Positions 53,850 through 64,000 of a stretch of 64,000 nucleotides of DNA are shown one piece after another. This stretch comes from Xenoacremonium recifei. Lineage: Eukaryota; Ascomycota; Sordariomycetes; Hypocreales; Nectriaceae. How positions within the stretch are numbered: position 1 is the stretch's first letter; every line of letters starts with the position of its first letter. The notes beneath the pieces are model-generated. The model ran no database searches. It saw only the letters and a list, made by a program, of their open reading frames with translations, and was not told the origin of the DNA. The stretch lies in assembly GCA_012184525.1 (NCBI GenBank), contig WOFQ01000026.1, forward strand, positions 248,001 to 312,000, given 5' to 3'. A program made the position numbers and the translations under genes.

Positions 53850-56800
53850 TCAGCGTAACTCGACTATTTTTTCTGTATGAATGACTTCGGAAATTTTGTA
53901 TACCTTCTGTGCCTGCGGGTCGTTTTCTTCCCACTTCAAAGTAGACGGTACAATACGCTCTGAGAGACCTAAACACAAAGCTTGCAGCAATTCGAGGTAA
54001 TCCTGTACTTTCTCCCCTGAAGGTGGGAGGTATATAAAGAAGGTAGCGCCTTTCATGACCTCGCCCCTTTCGCGGTGATGCTTACATGCCTTAAACCACT
54101 CTCTATCGGCGGCAAGCTCGTTGCTCTCCAATTGGTTCCGAGTCAAAGCATGCGCGCTGCATTCTTTGCAGATGGTGATCTCCTGGAAAGACTTCTCTGC
54201 GTCCTTCTCCTCACCCTCCAGAAGGTAGGTCGGCGTCAACCCCAGCCACCTCTCTGCAAATACTGTCACGAAGGGCCAATTGTGAGCCTCAACGGCCTTC
54301 ATGAACACCTGAGTAGAGTATGCAGATTCTGCAAGCTTCGTTCCATAGAGGCGCCAAATGGCTCGCACGGCCTCTTCAGTCCAGTTCAGGGATGTCGCAG
54401 CCTCCAGTATAGCTTCTCCATCTTCGGCGTGAATGCCCAGACAATATTCTCCATGGTAACGACCCGATATCAGTTCCAAAGCCTCGGGGGAGTGGTTCCG
54501 AAGCGACAACCGCGCGAGGTTACTGAACAGTAAATGTTGATCTGAGCCCTGATATGTGTTGGTGTCTCGCAAACAGAGAGATACGACCCTTCTTAGCACT
54601 TCACGAACGGCGTGGTCGGCCCCGAGCAGCCCCTGCAGCTCCTCAAATGTTTGAGATACGGCCCGTCTCGGCATTCGAGGTTCAGTTTGTTTGAGTACGG
54701 ACGTTGTCGACATCCGATGTTCAAACTTTTCATACGGAAGTTCGTAGGTTCGGTCGTAGACTGACCGGACCAGATCCAGCAAAGAAACCCCCTCCGCCGT
54801 CTCCGCTCCGAACAGTGCGTAGGGAGTCGAAGCCAAGCTCTCAGCAATTGTTTCCATGGGCATCTTACCGGTTGGCAAAAATGACACCATGGCGAACGGT
54901 TGCAGATAGGGCATCTTTTTGCTATCATACCCACTCTTCAATGCGCAATAAAGGTCGTAGTTGATGGAGGGCCCATATGTCTTCTTGACTTCATACTTGC
55001 TGTAATCGATGCTGGGCCAAGACGTTGGACTATCCGGACTCGCGAGTATTTTACGAAAGTTTTGGAGCATTCTCTGCTGTGGCACATTGTTCTGACATAA
55101 CTGGATGCAACCATATCGACAGTCGCGGTGCCCCGCCTCAAGCATAAAAAAAAAATAGGCGGAAGTTCTTTCCGGCCCCTCCCGCAACAGGATTCTTAAG
55201 AATCCCTCACATAAGAGAGCGTGATGGTTCGTGTGGATTCCGTAATAAAATATGCGTTGCCGAGAGGACCCAAACCGGAAAAGACTTTCCCAACCTGGGA
55301 TAAGACCTTCCCCTGAGATTTCTCCCAGCCAAGGAGTCTGAACGTGAACAAGTTTCCCGGAGAGAGAGGGTTGCAACAAGGCGCTGTCCTCCCGAGTTAA
55401 GTATCTTGTGTGTTGTTCCCAGTGTTTCCCTGCGTAAGAAAGGAAAGGGAACATTCGCTCCTGAGTCACAGCAGCTTGGGCTGTATCGTCCGAAGCGACC
55501 CCAAGAGCTATGTCAACAGACTGCCTATCGGTCGATCCAAGTGAAGGATACGATCTCCTTAGGTACTTTTGTACGGCTCTTCCAGCTCGTTTCCCAAGGA
55601 GCTGACCAGCTGCATCGCGAACAGTCTGGTCCGCAATCTTATCGACTTTTTCGTGGCTGACAGTAAGCGTAGGTCCGGCCTGTTTTTTCTGTTGCTCAAC
55701 CAGTGCGGACGAGAAATTCTCCAAGTTCAGATATGTCAGACAGATTACACCAACGTGGTAATCTACCTCGTCTTGGTCGATGTGAAACTCGCTGTATGGT
55801 CCTTGAATTGGTTTCAACAGATACTCCTTCACTGAATGGTGGCAGAAACGAATAGTGTTGTCTTCGTACTCAACGTGGACCAGGTTCTCACACCAGGAGG
55901 TTAGACGCTCAATGCCATTCACTGTTTTCTCTGGTTTCAACCTCACATCACCCTTCTCGATTGATAATGCTTCTTGAAGTTGGGCTAGAGTCAAAGGTTG
56001 ATGAACTGCAGCGGTCCATTCAAAGATATCTTTGGCGATCTTCTGATGTTTGTGTTGTATGATACGACCAAGTGCTCGATCGAAGGTGGCCGGGAGTTCT
56101 GTTGGGATATCCGTGAGAGCTTTGCGGATGTCCTCGTCACAGCTTCTCGCGCAGATGTCCTCGATCGTCAAAAACGCCCACAAGAACCTAGCATGCCGAT
56201 GGTTAGACCGCTAAGCTGCAAGAACATTGCCAACAGGATTTCTACTCACATCCCCTGTTCTTTGGATGCCATTGCATCCTTAATCTCACGTATCAGGCCT
56301 GGGTCGGTGACTACCAGATCGTCCAACATCTGCTTCTCTTCAAGAATGCCCTCAATATATGTGACAATATCGCGGCTAGTACTTTGCGTGCCTGTAAACA
56401 CAGTCAAAGCCCCTAGAAAGCGTCTCATAATGTCGTCAGTCAGTACTTCTCTCCCACATATTAGGAGCTTGATTTCGTGATCGTCCCAACTATCGCCCTT
56501 GCTGTCAAGAACTTTAGACAGGAATTTGAACAATAAACGCCGATCTTCGAGCGTACACTCATCGATACCATCCAGGATGATGAACCATCGTTCATATCGC
56601 GAGGCTATGAAGTCAAAAAGAGCGATCATGGAATTTTGAGAGAAATTTTCCCCGCTTGCCTTTGCAAGCAAGCCGGAAAGCTCTGCGAAGTATGGAGGTC
56701 CGAGATACTCTAACGTAAGGGTAGAAACAACTTGATGGACCAATGACCTGACTATTGTGTCAAATCTCAGACCCTCGTGGTTGTCGAACCGACAAAAGCA

Positions 56801-58194
56801 AAATGAAATGGCATCTCTCGGAGTCTTGGTTCTCTGAAGATACTCAATGACACTCATTCTGTACCGAATATTTAATGCGAGGCCCCAATATGCACGGAGA
56901 ATGGAAGATTGCTTACGTTAAGATTGACTTTCCAGAACCAACTTGCTTACAGTGTGAGCGGACTTTGACCTTTATGGAGTTTGAATGGGACTCATTACTT
57001 TTACCAGTGATATAAAGAACAGTTGGTACAACATATAATGCCTGATTATGGATAGACAGCCAGGTCTTGAATTCGTCGCATTCTAGAATCCACTCAGCCG
57101 TGCCTAGGTGGCGCTTATTCCGCAAACTGCTGAAAGCAGTATCGTAGCTGAAGGAACACAGCTTCTTCACTAAAGCCCGTGTTTCTCGTTCTTTAGGTGA
57201 GGGTCAGCTATGGTCAAGTATATCAAGTCAAAACATCACTCACCAATTCGGCTCGTCTTGCTCGTCGTGACGAGCTCGCTAAGGTCCTTACTTGTCCTAG
57301 GGATCAAAGTACTAAGCCATTTCCGATTCTCGGATGCTTCTTTTCGTTCCTCAGATTGAAGTCTATGCTCTGCTTCATCAGAGAGCGTTTTAGCAAGCTG
57401 AATGTCGTCTTTGACATTCTCCGCCTTTGCCTTCATGTCGTCGACGTAGACACGTAACTCTGATTGGAAGGACTCTGTCAAGGCTTTCCAGACTTTCTTC
57501 TTGGCTGCAGATTTCATAGTGATCAGCCAACTTAAACTGGCCAAAGCAATTGGTATAGATAATAGCTCATCTTACTTGATCGGCGAACAATAGAGACTAC
57601 CTTCTCACAGCACGCGATGAGAGAAGCATGAAATCGGCATATTGCGTCTTGGACACGGATCGAGTCCGGGAAAATTGTCTGATACTCTTTGAACCGTTCC
57701 AATAGTAGACCAAAGCCGTTGAGAAGCTCGACAAATGACTCAAAGTAAGTTGTGAAGTTCCCGAGGATCTATGAACTGTCAGTCGAGCCGTTTAACTAGC
57801 CGGTCAAGAAACTTCCGCATACCAGAAAAGCAACTCTGATCGATCCCCAGACCAAAGCCGCAATATGGGGGTTGGCTGAGACAAATGTGTCAATTATCGG
57901 CGAGAACAACTGTACAATCTGCAGCAACGACGATAGCCTCGAGGCTATACTTTTGCCCCTGCGCTTTGGATCCAACCGATCCAAGTCGATGGTGAAGTTG
58001 AAAATAGCCTGTGCATCGTGGAGGCCACCCTTGACGTCCTGCAGCTTCTTCCGATCGTCATCCGTCAAGACAGCCTGGAATCTTGCGAGGGCGATCTCCA
58101 AGTTCTGGAAGGCCTCACTCGTTCGGGGCTGTGGCGAGGGCGCACGGCTCCCGCCCGCGAGCTCTCGCGACTTGGAGCGCTTGACGAGGCTCAT
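53850..58194 (-). CDS. NACHT-type NLR-like protein with DUF7708 N-terminus
   Basis: Seven exons: 58194..57823, 57768..57576, 57504..57244, 57190..56999, 56941..56917, 56858..56250 and 56187..53850; introns 53-71 nt; 1329 residues with consistent phases. Residues 1-190 fit the DUF7708 helical N-terminus (FSPIIDTFVSANPHIAALVW, WGSIRVAFL). A coiled-coil stretch follows to about 290. The NACHT module has Walker A GKIGSGKS (338-345) built across intron 4 and carried by a 25-nt micro-exon, Walker B FIILDGIDEC (440-449) and LLICGREV, then the winged-helix pattern LPATFDRALGRIIQ and PLTLAQLQEALSIE. The last about 600 residues have no ankyrin, WD40 or TPR repeats that I can see. Fungal proteins of this class are candidate immune receptors controlling cell death. 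Confidence 0.87.
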
Positions 58195-58986
58195 CGAAGG
58201 CTTGGGAACCGCGTGGGAATCTCATAAGACAGCAGATCAGGCCTTAAAATGAGAGAACTGCACCGAAAGAGGCTGGTGATGCAGGCTCAGCAGCAGCCTT
58301 GTTGGGCGAAGCGGGGTTGAGCGTGAGAATCATCCTGGCTCCTCAGCCGCAGGGCGAAACAACCAACCAGCGGCTGCAGAGCCCAAAAAGCTGTTTTGCC
58401 AGCTTTTGGCCCCCATGATTTGAAACGCTACGTGCTCGTCGCTACTTGCTACCCTAGAGTTGAGGGGAAAGAGTTGAGAATGCAACTCTAAAGAGAGCGG
58501 AGTTGGTACTATCCTTAAACTAACGAAGACCTTAAAGTTATAGCATTTATAAAGAATTGTTTGGGTTTGCGAATTGGTACGGAGGATTGGAGCTAACGCC
58601 GCGGTGAACTCAGCGCGGGAAACTAACGGCGAGGGAAACCGACAGCGCGGAGGGTAAACTGCGAGGCAATCGACAGCGAGGGAAACTTTTCGACACCCAT
58701 TGAGACTGATGAGCAATGATGGGAAGTTACAGCGACGCTTCAAGGGGACAGGAAGGGCGTCAAGACGGGAGTTGTTAGAGTATTTACGTTATCTGGTGGC
58801 CAGCTTCGGGGGTAGTGGACTTAATTCGCATCTCAAATCTAAATCCCGACAATGGCTCGGCTTACCGAAGCCGATGGGGCGATGTCACTAACGGCTCCCA
58901 ATTGCGCAGAGTATATGATAACCAACCCTTCCCCCGCCATGAACGGGCACTTCGAACTTTCTCAAGTCCTCATCAATAGATAAAGC
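58195..58986. other. divergent promoter region, NACHT gene / RidA
   Basis: A 792-base gap containing the degenerate repeats at 58612-58688, listed separately. An AT-rich part lies at 58480-58570. No coding pattern is seen. Confidence 0.4.
58612..58688. repeat. four degenerate GCG-GGGAAAC units
   Basis: Four imperfect copies of a motif like AGCGAGGGAAACT occur at 58612-58624, 58628-58639, 58644-58660 (with an insertion) and 58675-58688. Spacing is irregular (16 to 31 bases between unit starts). They lie between the NACHT gene and RidA. Confidence 0.5.
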
Positions 58987-59578
58987 ATGAACTCTCGGCT
59001 TCGATTATTTTCAACTTTCAGACTTACCCAGAGCCCCGTTGCATTACGCAGACAGAACATCACCACCATGTCCCGCACTCCCGTTTTCACTAAGAAGGCC
59101 CCCGCGCCGCTGCCTTTCTTCAACCAGGCCATCATCGCCAACGGCTTCGTCTACACCTCTGGCTGTATCGCGCAAGACCCTGAGACCGGCAAAGTCATTG
59201 ACGGCGATATTCAGGCGCATACCGTGAGTTTATTTGGCCTTCAAAGGGACTCCATTGAGCAGAACTAAGCATCCCCCTAGCATCGATGCATCCAGAACCT
59301 CGGCGCCGTCCTGGAAGAGGCCGGTTCTAGCATCGAGGATGTCATCAAGGTCAACATCTTCCTGTCTGACATGGACAACTTTGCCAAGATGAACGAGGTG
59401 TACAAGACTTACTGGGGCGATATCAAGCCCTCCCGAACGTGAGTAAATCCCGTGTCTCGGGGGTAGATCCGCTTGCTGACTCTGAATACTCAGATGTGTC
59501 GCGGTTAAGACCCTGCCCTTAAACACCGACATCGAGATTGAGTGTGTGGGAATCGTCAAGGCGCAACCTAAGCTGTAG
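58987..59578 (+). CDS. RidA/YjgF family imine deaminase (Mmf1 type)
   Basis: Three exons: 58987-59223, 59281-59438 and 59494-59578, introns 57 and 55 nt; 159 residues. The first 27 residues are basic and lack acids (MNSRLRLFSTFRLTQSPVAL), a mitochondrial presequence. The RidA fold follows: PFFNQAIIANGFVYTSGCIA, QNLGAVLEEAGSSIEDVIKV and PSRTCVAVKTLP with the conserved Arg, then IEIECVGI. RidA hydrolyses reactive 2-iminopropanoate/2-iminobutanoate formed by PLP enzymes and protects branched-chain amino acid metabolism. A second in-frame ATG at 59068 (CACCACCATGTCC) would give a cytosolic form without the presequence. Confidence 0.93.
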
Positions 59579-60715
59579 ATGCGGGGGATACCATGTCCTT
59601 TACACAAAATCTGGTAGATTGATGAGATTTATGATTAGCACAAAAAATATGTCGCCTCTTATTTTATCGATCAAAAGAATGCAAGCGAGATTCGAATGCG
59701 CAGATGTACCGTTGTCTCACAAGTGAAGTCGAGCCAACACAAGGTAGCACCCGCTGGAGACGCCTCACGGATCATGAACCAAGAGCAGCAATTTGTGGAC
59801 GCCTGAAAACTCGGGAACCAGGTTGCAAACGATCACGAGCCGACAGCCAAGAGACGGCTGGGTATCGGCAGCTAGGAACTGTCCGCTAACGAAACCTGCC
59901 CTTGTCTCTTCAGCCTGTGCTCAGCCCTAGACTGGCCAGATACAGACTTCAGCCCGCACGCCGATCTCCTGGCTGTATCACTGTGGCTTGGATGAGACAT
60001 GCCGTGCATGGCCATCGTGCAGCAACCCCCAGCCTCCCCAAACTCTCGCATTTTCTCAAGGCAGTACTGACGATATACAACGCTTCTTTCAAGATGATAT
60101 TCGATAACGAGTATGCCTTGCGTCTTTGGCGCTGTCTGGACCGCGCGTCAACTACCGCTCGCGCCACCGCCAGCTTCGCTGTTTCGCTAAGCGCCAGGCC
60201 CAAGCTGCCGGAAGTTCAACCCTCGCAGGGACACAACCAACAGCCAAATCAGCAACTCTGGTACCGAGCCGTGTCCTATTTTAGTGCCACACGGACTACT
60301 CCCCGGCCCAGCGTCCCGCAGGCTTCTGCATCCATCCCGCGCGCGTACCATCCTATCGCTTCGTTGTCTCGTCTGAGCCCATAGCCGCTGACTCCGCGCC
60401 CGCTGCATGCTTCTGGTGGTTTAAAGCGCCCACCGGCACTTCGCTTGCTGCTGATTTCTCTACTTTCGTGATGTTCGCGTAGAAAGCTCGTGCTTCATCG
60501 TTCGTTCATGTTGGCCCATTTCTTGACCGTCTTGTAGCGGTTGTGCCCAAGAGCCGTGATATGTGATACCAATCGACCAGACCTTCCTACTTAAGCGTTG
60601 GGATCGGCAGCATGTCCATGGCTCACTGAACCAAAATTCTCCTTCTCTTTCATCTAATACTCTAATATTCATTTTGCCTGCCTGGAGCACAGTCGAAGGA
60701 GCTTGTCAGCCCAAC
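59579..60715. other. intergenic upstream of the membrane glycoprotein
   Basis: A 1.1-kb gap between tandem plus-strand genes. Frames such as 59902-60384 show no family pattern. The membrane-protein frame is open upstream to 60563 but only through a non-ATG codon. No RNA gene or repeat is seen. Confidence 0.4.
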
Positions 60716-62518
60716 ATGGCTCCCGGAAACGAGACTCGGAATCCCATCCTTGCGTTCCTCGCATCCGATCACAACAACTTCTTCCTTCTTCTCCTCACAA
60801 CCCCCATAAGCATAGTTCTGCTGTCCTTCTCCGTCAATGACCGGCTTTTTATGGACTCGGTCTTCAAGTTCGTCGTCGCCAATCGTCCAACAGTCCAGTT
60901 CGCCGTCCAAATTATCGCCAACGTGCTGGCTACGTGCCAGATTATCGTCCTATGTCGTCTCATCAACTTCGCCGTGAGGCGGCACCTCACCAGGAAGAGC
61001 ATGGGACTCAACCATCTCCGCGCATGGAACGACGCTATGGTCCCGCGAGTTAACTGGGATCTTCCCATCGAATATGGAATCCTCCTTCTAGCGTTCGTCT
61101 CGATCTCGATGATATTTAGTGCTATCTGGGCGGCCGCTCTCACGCCTGTAGAGGTGTCGACGCATATCCCGAGTTCCGTAACGATACCGGGTTGGCAAAA
61201 TACCAGTTTGATCAGAGAATACCCATCTGAGGTTGGCGCAGAGGGTCCAACACAGCAGACTATCAAGGGTCGGTTCACCTATTCCCCGGGAATTCAACTT
61301 CTCGGTACCATCCTTGCGGGAGCGACATCAGCAACTCCAATAGACAGAAGCCCTCGGGTGCACGCAAAGTGGGATAACTCCCGGTATAGCTACATCGGCC
61401 GCTCATACGGTGTCGGCGCCTCCGTTGGACTCACGGACGACGAGATCACGTCGAACGACCTCGCGCTTGGCTACTCCTACCAAGAAATCGGATACAACGC
61501 AAGCGTCAAATGCATCTACAATGCTTCTAGCGACTTCACTCTTCAACAAGAGGGCGACAGCAGAGCTGCTGTAGGAACGCTCCCAGATACTGATTCGAGC
61601 GCCGAGTGGTCGGAATACTTTGGACACAGCATGAGCGACATTGTCGCCATTGGAGTTGCCCACTTCCCCAACGACCTCAATGACACAGCGCCGGTCAGGA
61701 AGTACATTGGTTTCGCCTCTGGACTCAACTACGCGTTCCTGAACACGACCCAGTGCGAGGTCATATTTACCCCTGCCAAGTTCAACGTCACCGTCAATAT
61801 CTCGGGTCGAAACGTCACGGTAACCCCGACGAACGAGACGGACGTTGAAGACATTGACCCTACTCGATTTCTCAAAGGGGTGCTTCTCCGCCAATTCGAG
61901 CTTATCTCTAATGATGAGACAAACCTCTACGTGTCGATGGTTGGAGCAGCATTCAACGGCTCCGTTACCGACTACCGTACCTCGATCGAGGCTATTGACA
62001 ACCCCGATAATCTAACCGACGAGGAGATGACACTGAAAGGCATTGAAAACTCTATCACCGTCATGACCGATGACATGCTCGCGGCCTATGCCTCAGCGCA
62101 ACTTATGATCAGCAAGTTCAATCAGTCCGTGACAGCAGAAAGTCGTGTCGCAGCCATTGCATTCGGCGAAACAAATTACTGCATCGCTGTGTTCGCGGTC
62201 AACGCCGCTGTTGTTCTGCTTTTCGTTATTGAAGCGCTCCGGACACGATGGTGGAGAGGATTGCCGAATTTGAACATTGCAGACCTTCGACATCTTGTCG
62301 TGGCTGCGTCAGAAGGCGGATCGGGTCTGGGAAGAGCAGGGTTTGGACAGGAAAAGAGGATGGGAGAGCTTCAGGTGAAGTGTAGTGAGACAAGTGATGG
62401 ACGATTTGCCATATTTTTAGATGGTGAAGGAGAGAAGACGCCGATGGTTGAGTACTCGTTTGGGAATTTGCGTTGGGACAAGAGACCAGGATCACCGCCG
62501 CCACCAGGCATGATATAA
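60716..62518 (+). CDS. four-span membrane glycoprotein of unknown function
   Basis: Single exon, 600 residues from the ATG at 60716. Three membrane helices lie near the N-terminus (about 21-40, 59-82 and 118-142), followed by a large domain of about 340 residues with roughly a dozen Asn-X-Ser/Thr sites, and a fourth helix at about 488-510 (AVFAVNAAVVLLFVIEAL) before a cytosolic tail of about 90 residues. The glycosylation sites place the large domain outside the cell or in the lumen. I recognise no family. The layout is common among uncharacterised Sordariomycete proteins that may act as surface sensors, but that is a guess. No signal peptide is needed because the first helix would insert. 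Confidence 0.8.
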   Translation: MAPGNETRNPILAFLASDHNNFFLLLLTTPISIVLLSFSVNDRLFMDSVFKFVVANRPTVQFAVQIIANVLATCQIIVLCRLINFAVRRHLTRKSMGLNHLRAWNDAMVPRVNWDLPIEYGILLLAFVSISMIFSAIWAAALTPVEVSTHIPSSVTIPGWQNTSLIREYPSEVGAEGPTQQTIKGRFTYSPGIQLLGTILAGATSATPIDRSPRVHAKWDNSRYSYIGRSYGVGASVGLTDDEITSNDLALGYSYQEIGYNASVKCIYNASSDFTLQQEGDSRAAVGTLPDTDSSAEWSEYFGHSMSDIVAIGVAHFPNDLNDTAPVRKYIGFASGLNYAFLNTTQCEVIFTPAKFNVTVNISGRNVTVTPTNETDVEDIDPTRFLKGVLLRQFELISNDETNLYVSMVGAAFNGSVTDYRTSIEAIDNPDNLTDEEMTLKGIENSITVMTDDMLAAYASAQLMISKFNQSVTAESRVAAIAFGETNYCIAVFAVNAAVVLLFVIEALRTRWWRGLPNLNIADLRHLVVAASEGGSGLGRAGFGQEKRMGELQVKCSETSDGRFAIFLDGEGEKTPMVEYSFGNLRWDKRPGSPPPPGMI

Positions 62519-62733
62519 TGTAGAAAGAGAAGGAATGTCTAATGATCAATGATAACATGCCTATTCAGTTTCCTGGTGACATCATGTGTTTTGCGTCTGA
62601 TTGGTACCTAAACGCTGTATAATGCGTAGTGCTCAATGCTCATACAATGATGCTACGAAGCATCTTAAACAACTCTCGAAAGCGCGTGGGCTTCGCTGAT
62701 GATCCTTGTAAAGACTTGATCCGCCCGCAAGCC

Positions 62734-63505
62734 TTAAACGCTCTTAGCACGCTTCTCCATAGCATCGACCTTGGCGAAAGCCTTGGCCGTCTGTGAAGCA
62801 CTCTTGACCAAGAGAAACAACGGAATGACAATCCAGAACGCATTGCACAGCACGTAGTAGGCCCAATAATACATCTGCTCGGGCCGGCAGTAAACGATCT
62901 TAAACACCGCCTCGCTGAACGAGCAAGTAGCATAGTACAACACATCGCCATACAGCTGTCCGAGACTGATGATCATCTGCAGCGGGTGGCGCATAGGGTG
63001 CTGCTTGACGATGCAGTAGGCACAGGCGAAGGACATCGGACCCCAGAAGACAGCCGTTATGGTCTCCATACAGACAACGAACGAGTCCTGGGTGAGGTAG
63101 CGCGAGTCAGAGAGCGAGTATTCCTTCCAGAGCTGGCCGAAGATGTCGGTGCGGCTGGCCATATCGAGAGCGTTGTAGGCAAAGTAACCTACGAGAGTTA
63201 GCGGTGAACCTGCTCGCGATATCAGATCTGAGCAAAGAGCTCAACCTACCCTCAAAGAAGAGATGGATGAACCCGCAGAGGACAAACCACATCGTCGTCA
63301 ACGCCTCGCCCCTCGACAGATTGGGTCGGCTGCGCTTGGCAACGAAGTTGGTCACGGAGAAGATGACGAGGCATCCTGCACCGAAGATAGGGACCAGCTC
63401 TGAAGCCCGCAGCGTGTTCGCGGCGTAGGTCGGGAGGGCCACGCTGGGCGGGAAGTACGGGTGCGCCTCGGCCATATCGAGGGCTTCAGCCACAGTGACT
63501 ACCAT
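62734..63505 (-). CDS. EBP-type sterol delta8-delta7 isomerase-like protein
   Basis: Two exons, 63505..63250 and 63188..62734, with a 61-nt intron; 236 residues. It matches the emopamil-binding protein family: HPYFPP near the start, CGFIHLFFEGYF, FGQLWKEYSLSDSRYL, CMETITAVFWGP and YYVLCNAFWIVIPL. Residues equivalent to those in the human active site are present: His81, Glu85, Glu127, Asn201 and Trp204. Five membrane helices are expected in the ER. The enzyme shifts the delta8 double bond of sterols to delta7. Most fungi also use the unrelated Erg2 for this step, so this copy may act on another sterol or at another stage. Confidence 0.88.
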
Positions 63506-64000
63506 AGTTCCGAATGTGAGGAAGGGAGGGAGAGTAACGGAGTGAGTTTGGATACTCGAAGTTGGGTTTCTTGGATGTTGATAAGATTGAGCTAAGTTGA
63601 AGAGTGTTGTTTTTGGGCGAAGAACACCGCTGGAAATAAACGTGCTAATCTAAGGGAAGCCGGAGCCCGCGCTCTCCGCTCCTGCCCATCAAAGTCCTAG
63701 GAAAATAACCCGTCTTCAAGCTTACACATACTTCCAATCCCTTCTGATTACTTTTGCTCTTCGGAGGCTTTGCCAAGTCGCCCTGGATCGCTTAAATGTG
63801 TGCTAGATTACCCCATATTGTGGTCCGGGACTGGGAGATCCGACATGGCCTCATCCTCGCAGCGCTAAATTAACCCCGTAACTCCCGAATACAGCGATAT
63901 CCGCTCTAGGTGATTGGGCAATTGAGTCGTATTCGTATGGATGCTTGCGAGACAGTTGCGACAGAGATAGCGAAACCAGGCTTCTATCCGGAGCATTCCT
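63506..64000. other. upstream region of the EBP gene to the window end
   Basis: The leader and promoter of the EBP gene. No further gene start can be supported before the window ends. Confidence 0.4.

Overview
This window is nuclear DNA of a filamentous ascomycete (Pezizomycotina), most likely a Sordariomycete. The signs are dense genes with many 45-80 nt introns (GT...CTRAC/CTGAC...AG), HET-domain genes, a NACHT NLR-like gene, a CBM1-tailed GH5 cellulase, a Zn2Cys6-type regulator and fungal housekeeping genes. No genus can be named from sequence alone. I rebuilt exon structures by hand. In nearly every multi-exon gene the exons sum to a whole number of codons and the protein continues the family pattern across each junction.

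Layout. 0-7.7 kb: DUF1993 protein, HET protein, D-2-hydroxyacid dehydrogenase, caspase-like protease, small Mrx7-like mitochondrial protein. 8-18 kb: zinc-cluster regulator, coiled-coil protein, Mpv17/PMP22 protein, RING-like protein, single-pass Ser/Thr-rich surface protein. 18-23 kb: a 2-kb gene-free stretch, then a large HET protein with two central membrane segments. 23-30.4 kb: a set that looks metabolic, with a dihydrolipoyl succinyltransferase (E2) paralogue, a hot-dog dehydratase, an acyl-CoA dehydrogenase and an allantoate-permease-type MFS transporter; the last two are divergent from one promoter. 31-35.7 kb: GH18 chitinase, Nudix hydrolase, short HET gene. 35.9-51 kb: a housekeeping block with NOP56, ubiquitin-eS31 and eS26 (divergent pair), a large secreted Ser/Thr/Gly-rich protein, SMC4 and an ELYS-domain protein. 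51-64 kb: CBM1-GH5 cellulase, NACHT protein, RidA, a four-span glycoprotein of unknown role, and an EBP-type sterol isomerase-like protein.

Four themes stand out. (1) Self/non-self and cell-death type genes are frequent: three HET proteins, one caspase-like protease and one NACHT protein. The caspase stop codon overlaps an out-of-frame G/N/Q-rich tail that resembles fungal amyloid signalling tails. (2) The E2 paralogue has Glu in place of the catalytic Asp and sits beside acyl-CoA enzymes and a transporter. (3) Ribosome and ribosome-assembly genes (NOP56, ubiquitin-eS31, eS26) lie together, and the two ribosomal genes share a divergent promoter with a telobox. (4) The zinc-cluster regulator shows only three cysteines of its motif and has a stop codon just after an upstream in-frame ATG.

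I found no tRNA, rRNA, CRISPR, intact transposon or viral sequence. Gene ends are coding ends; UTRs are only noted where an intron is visible.
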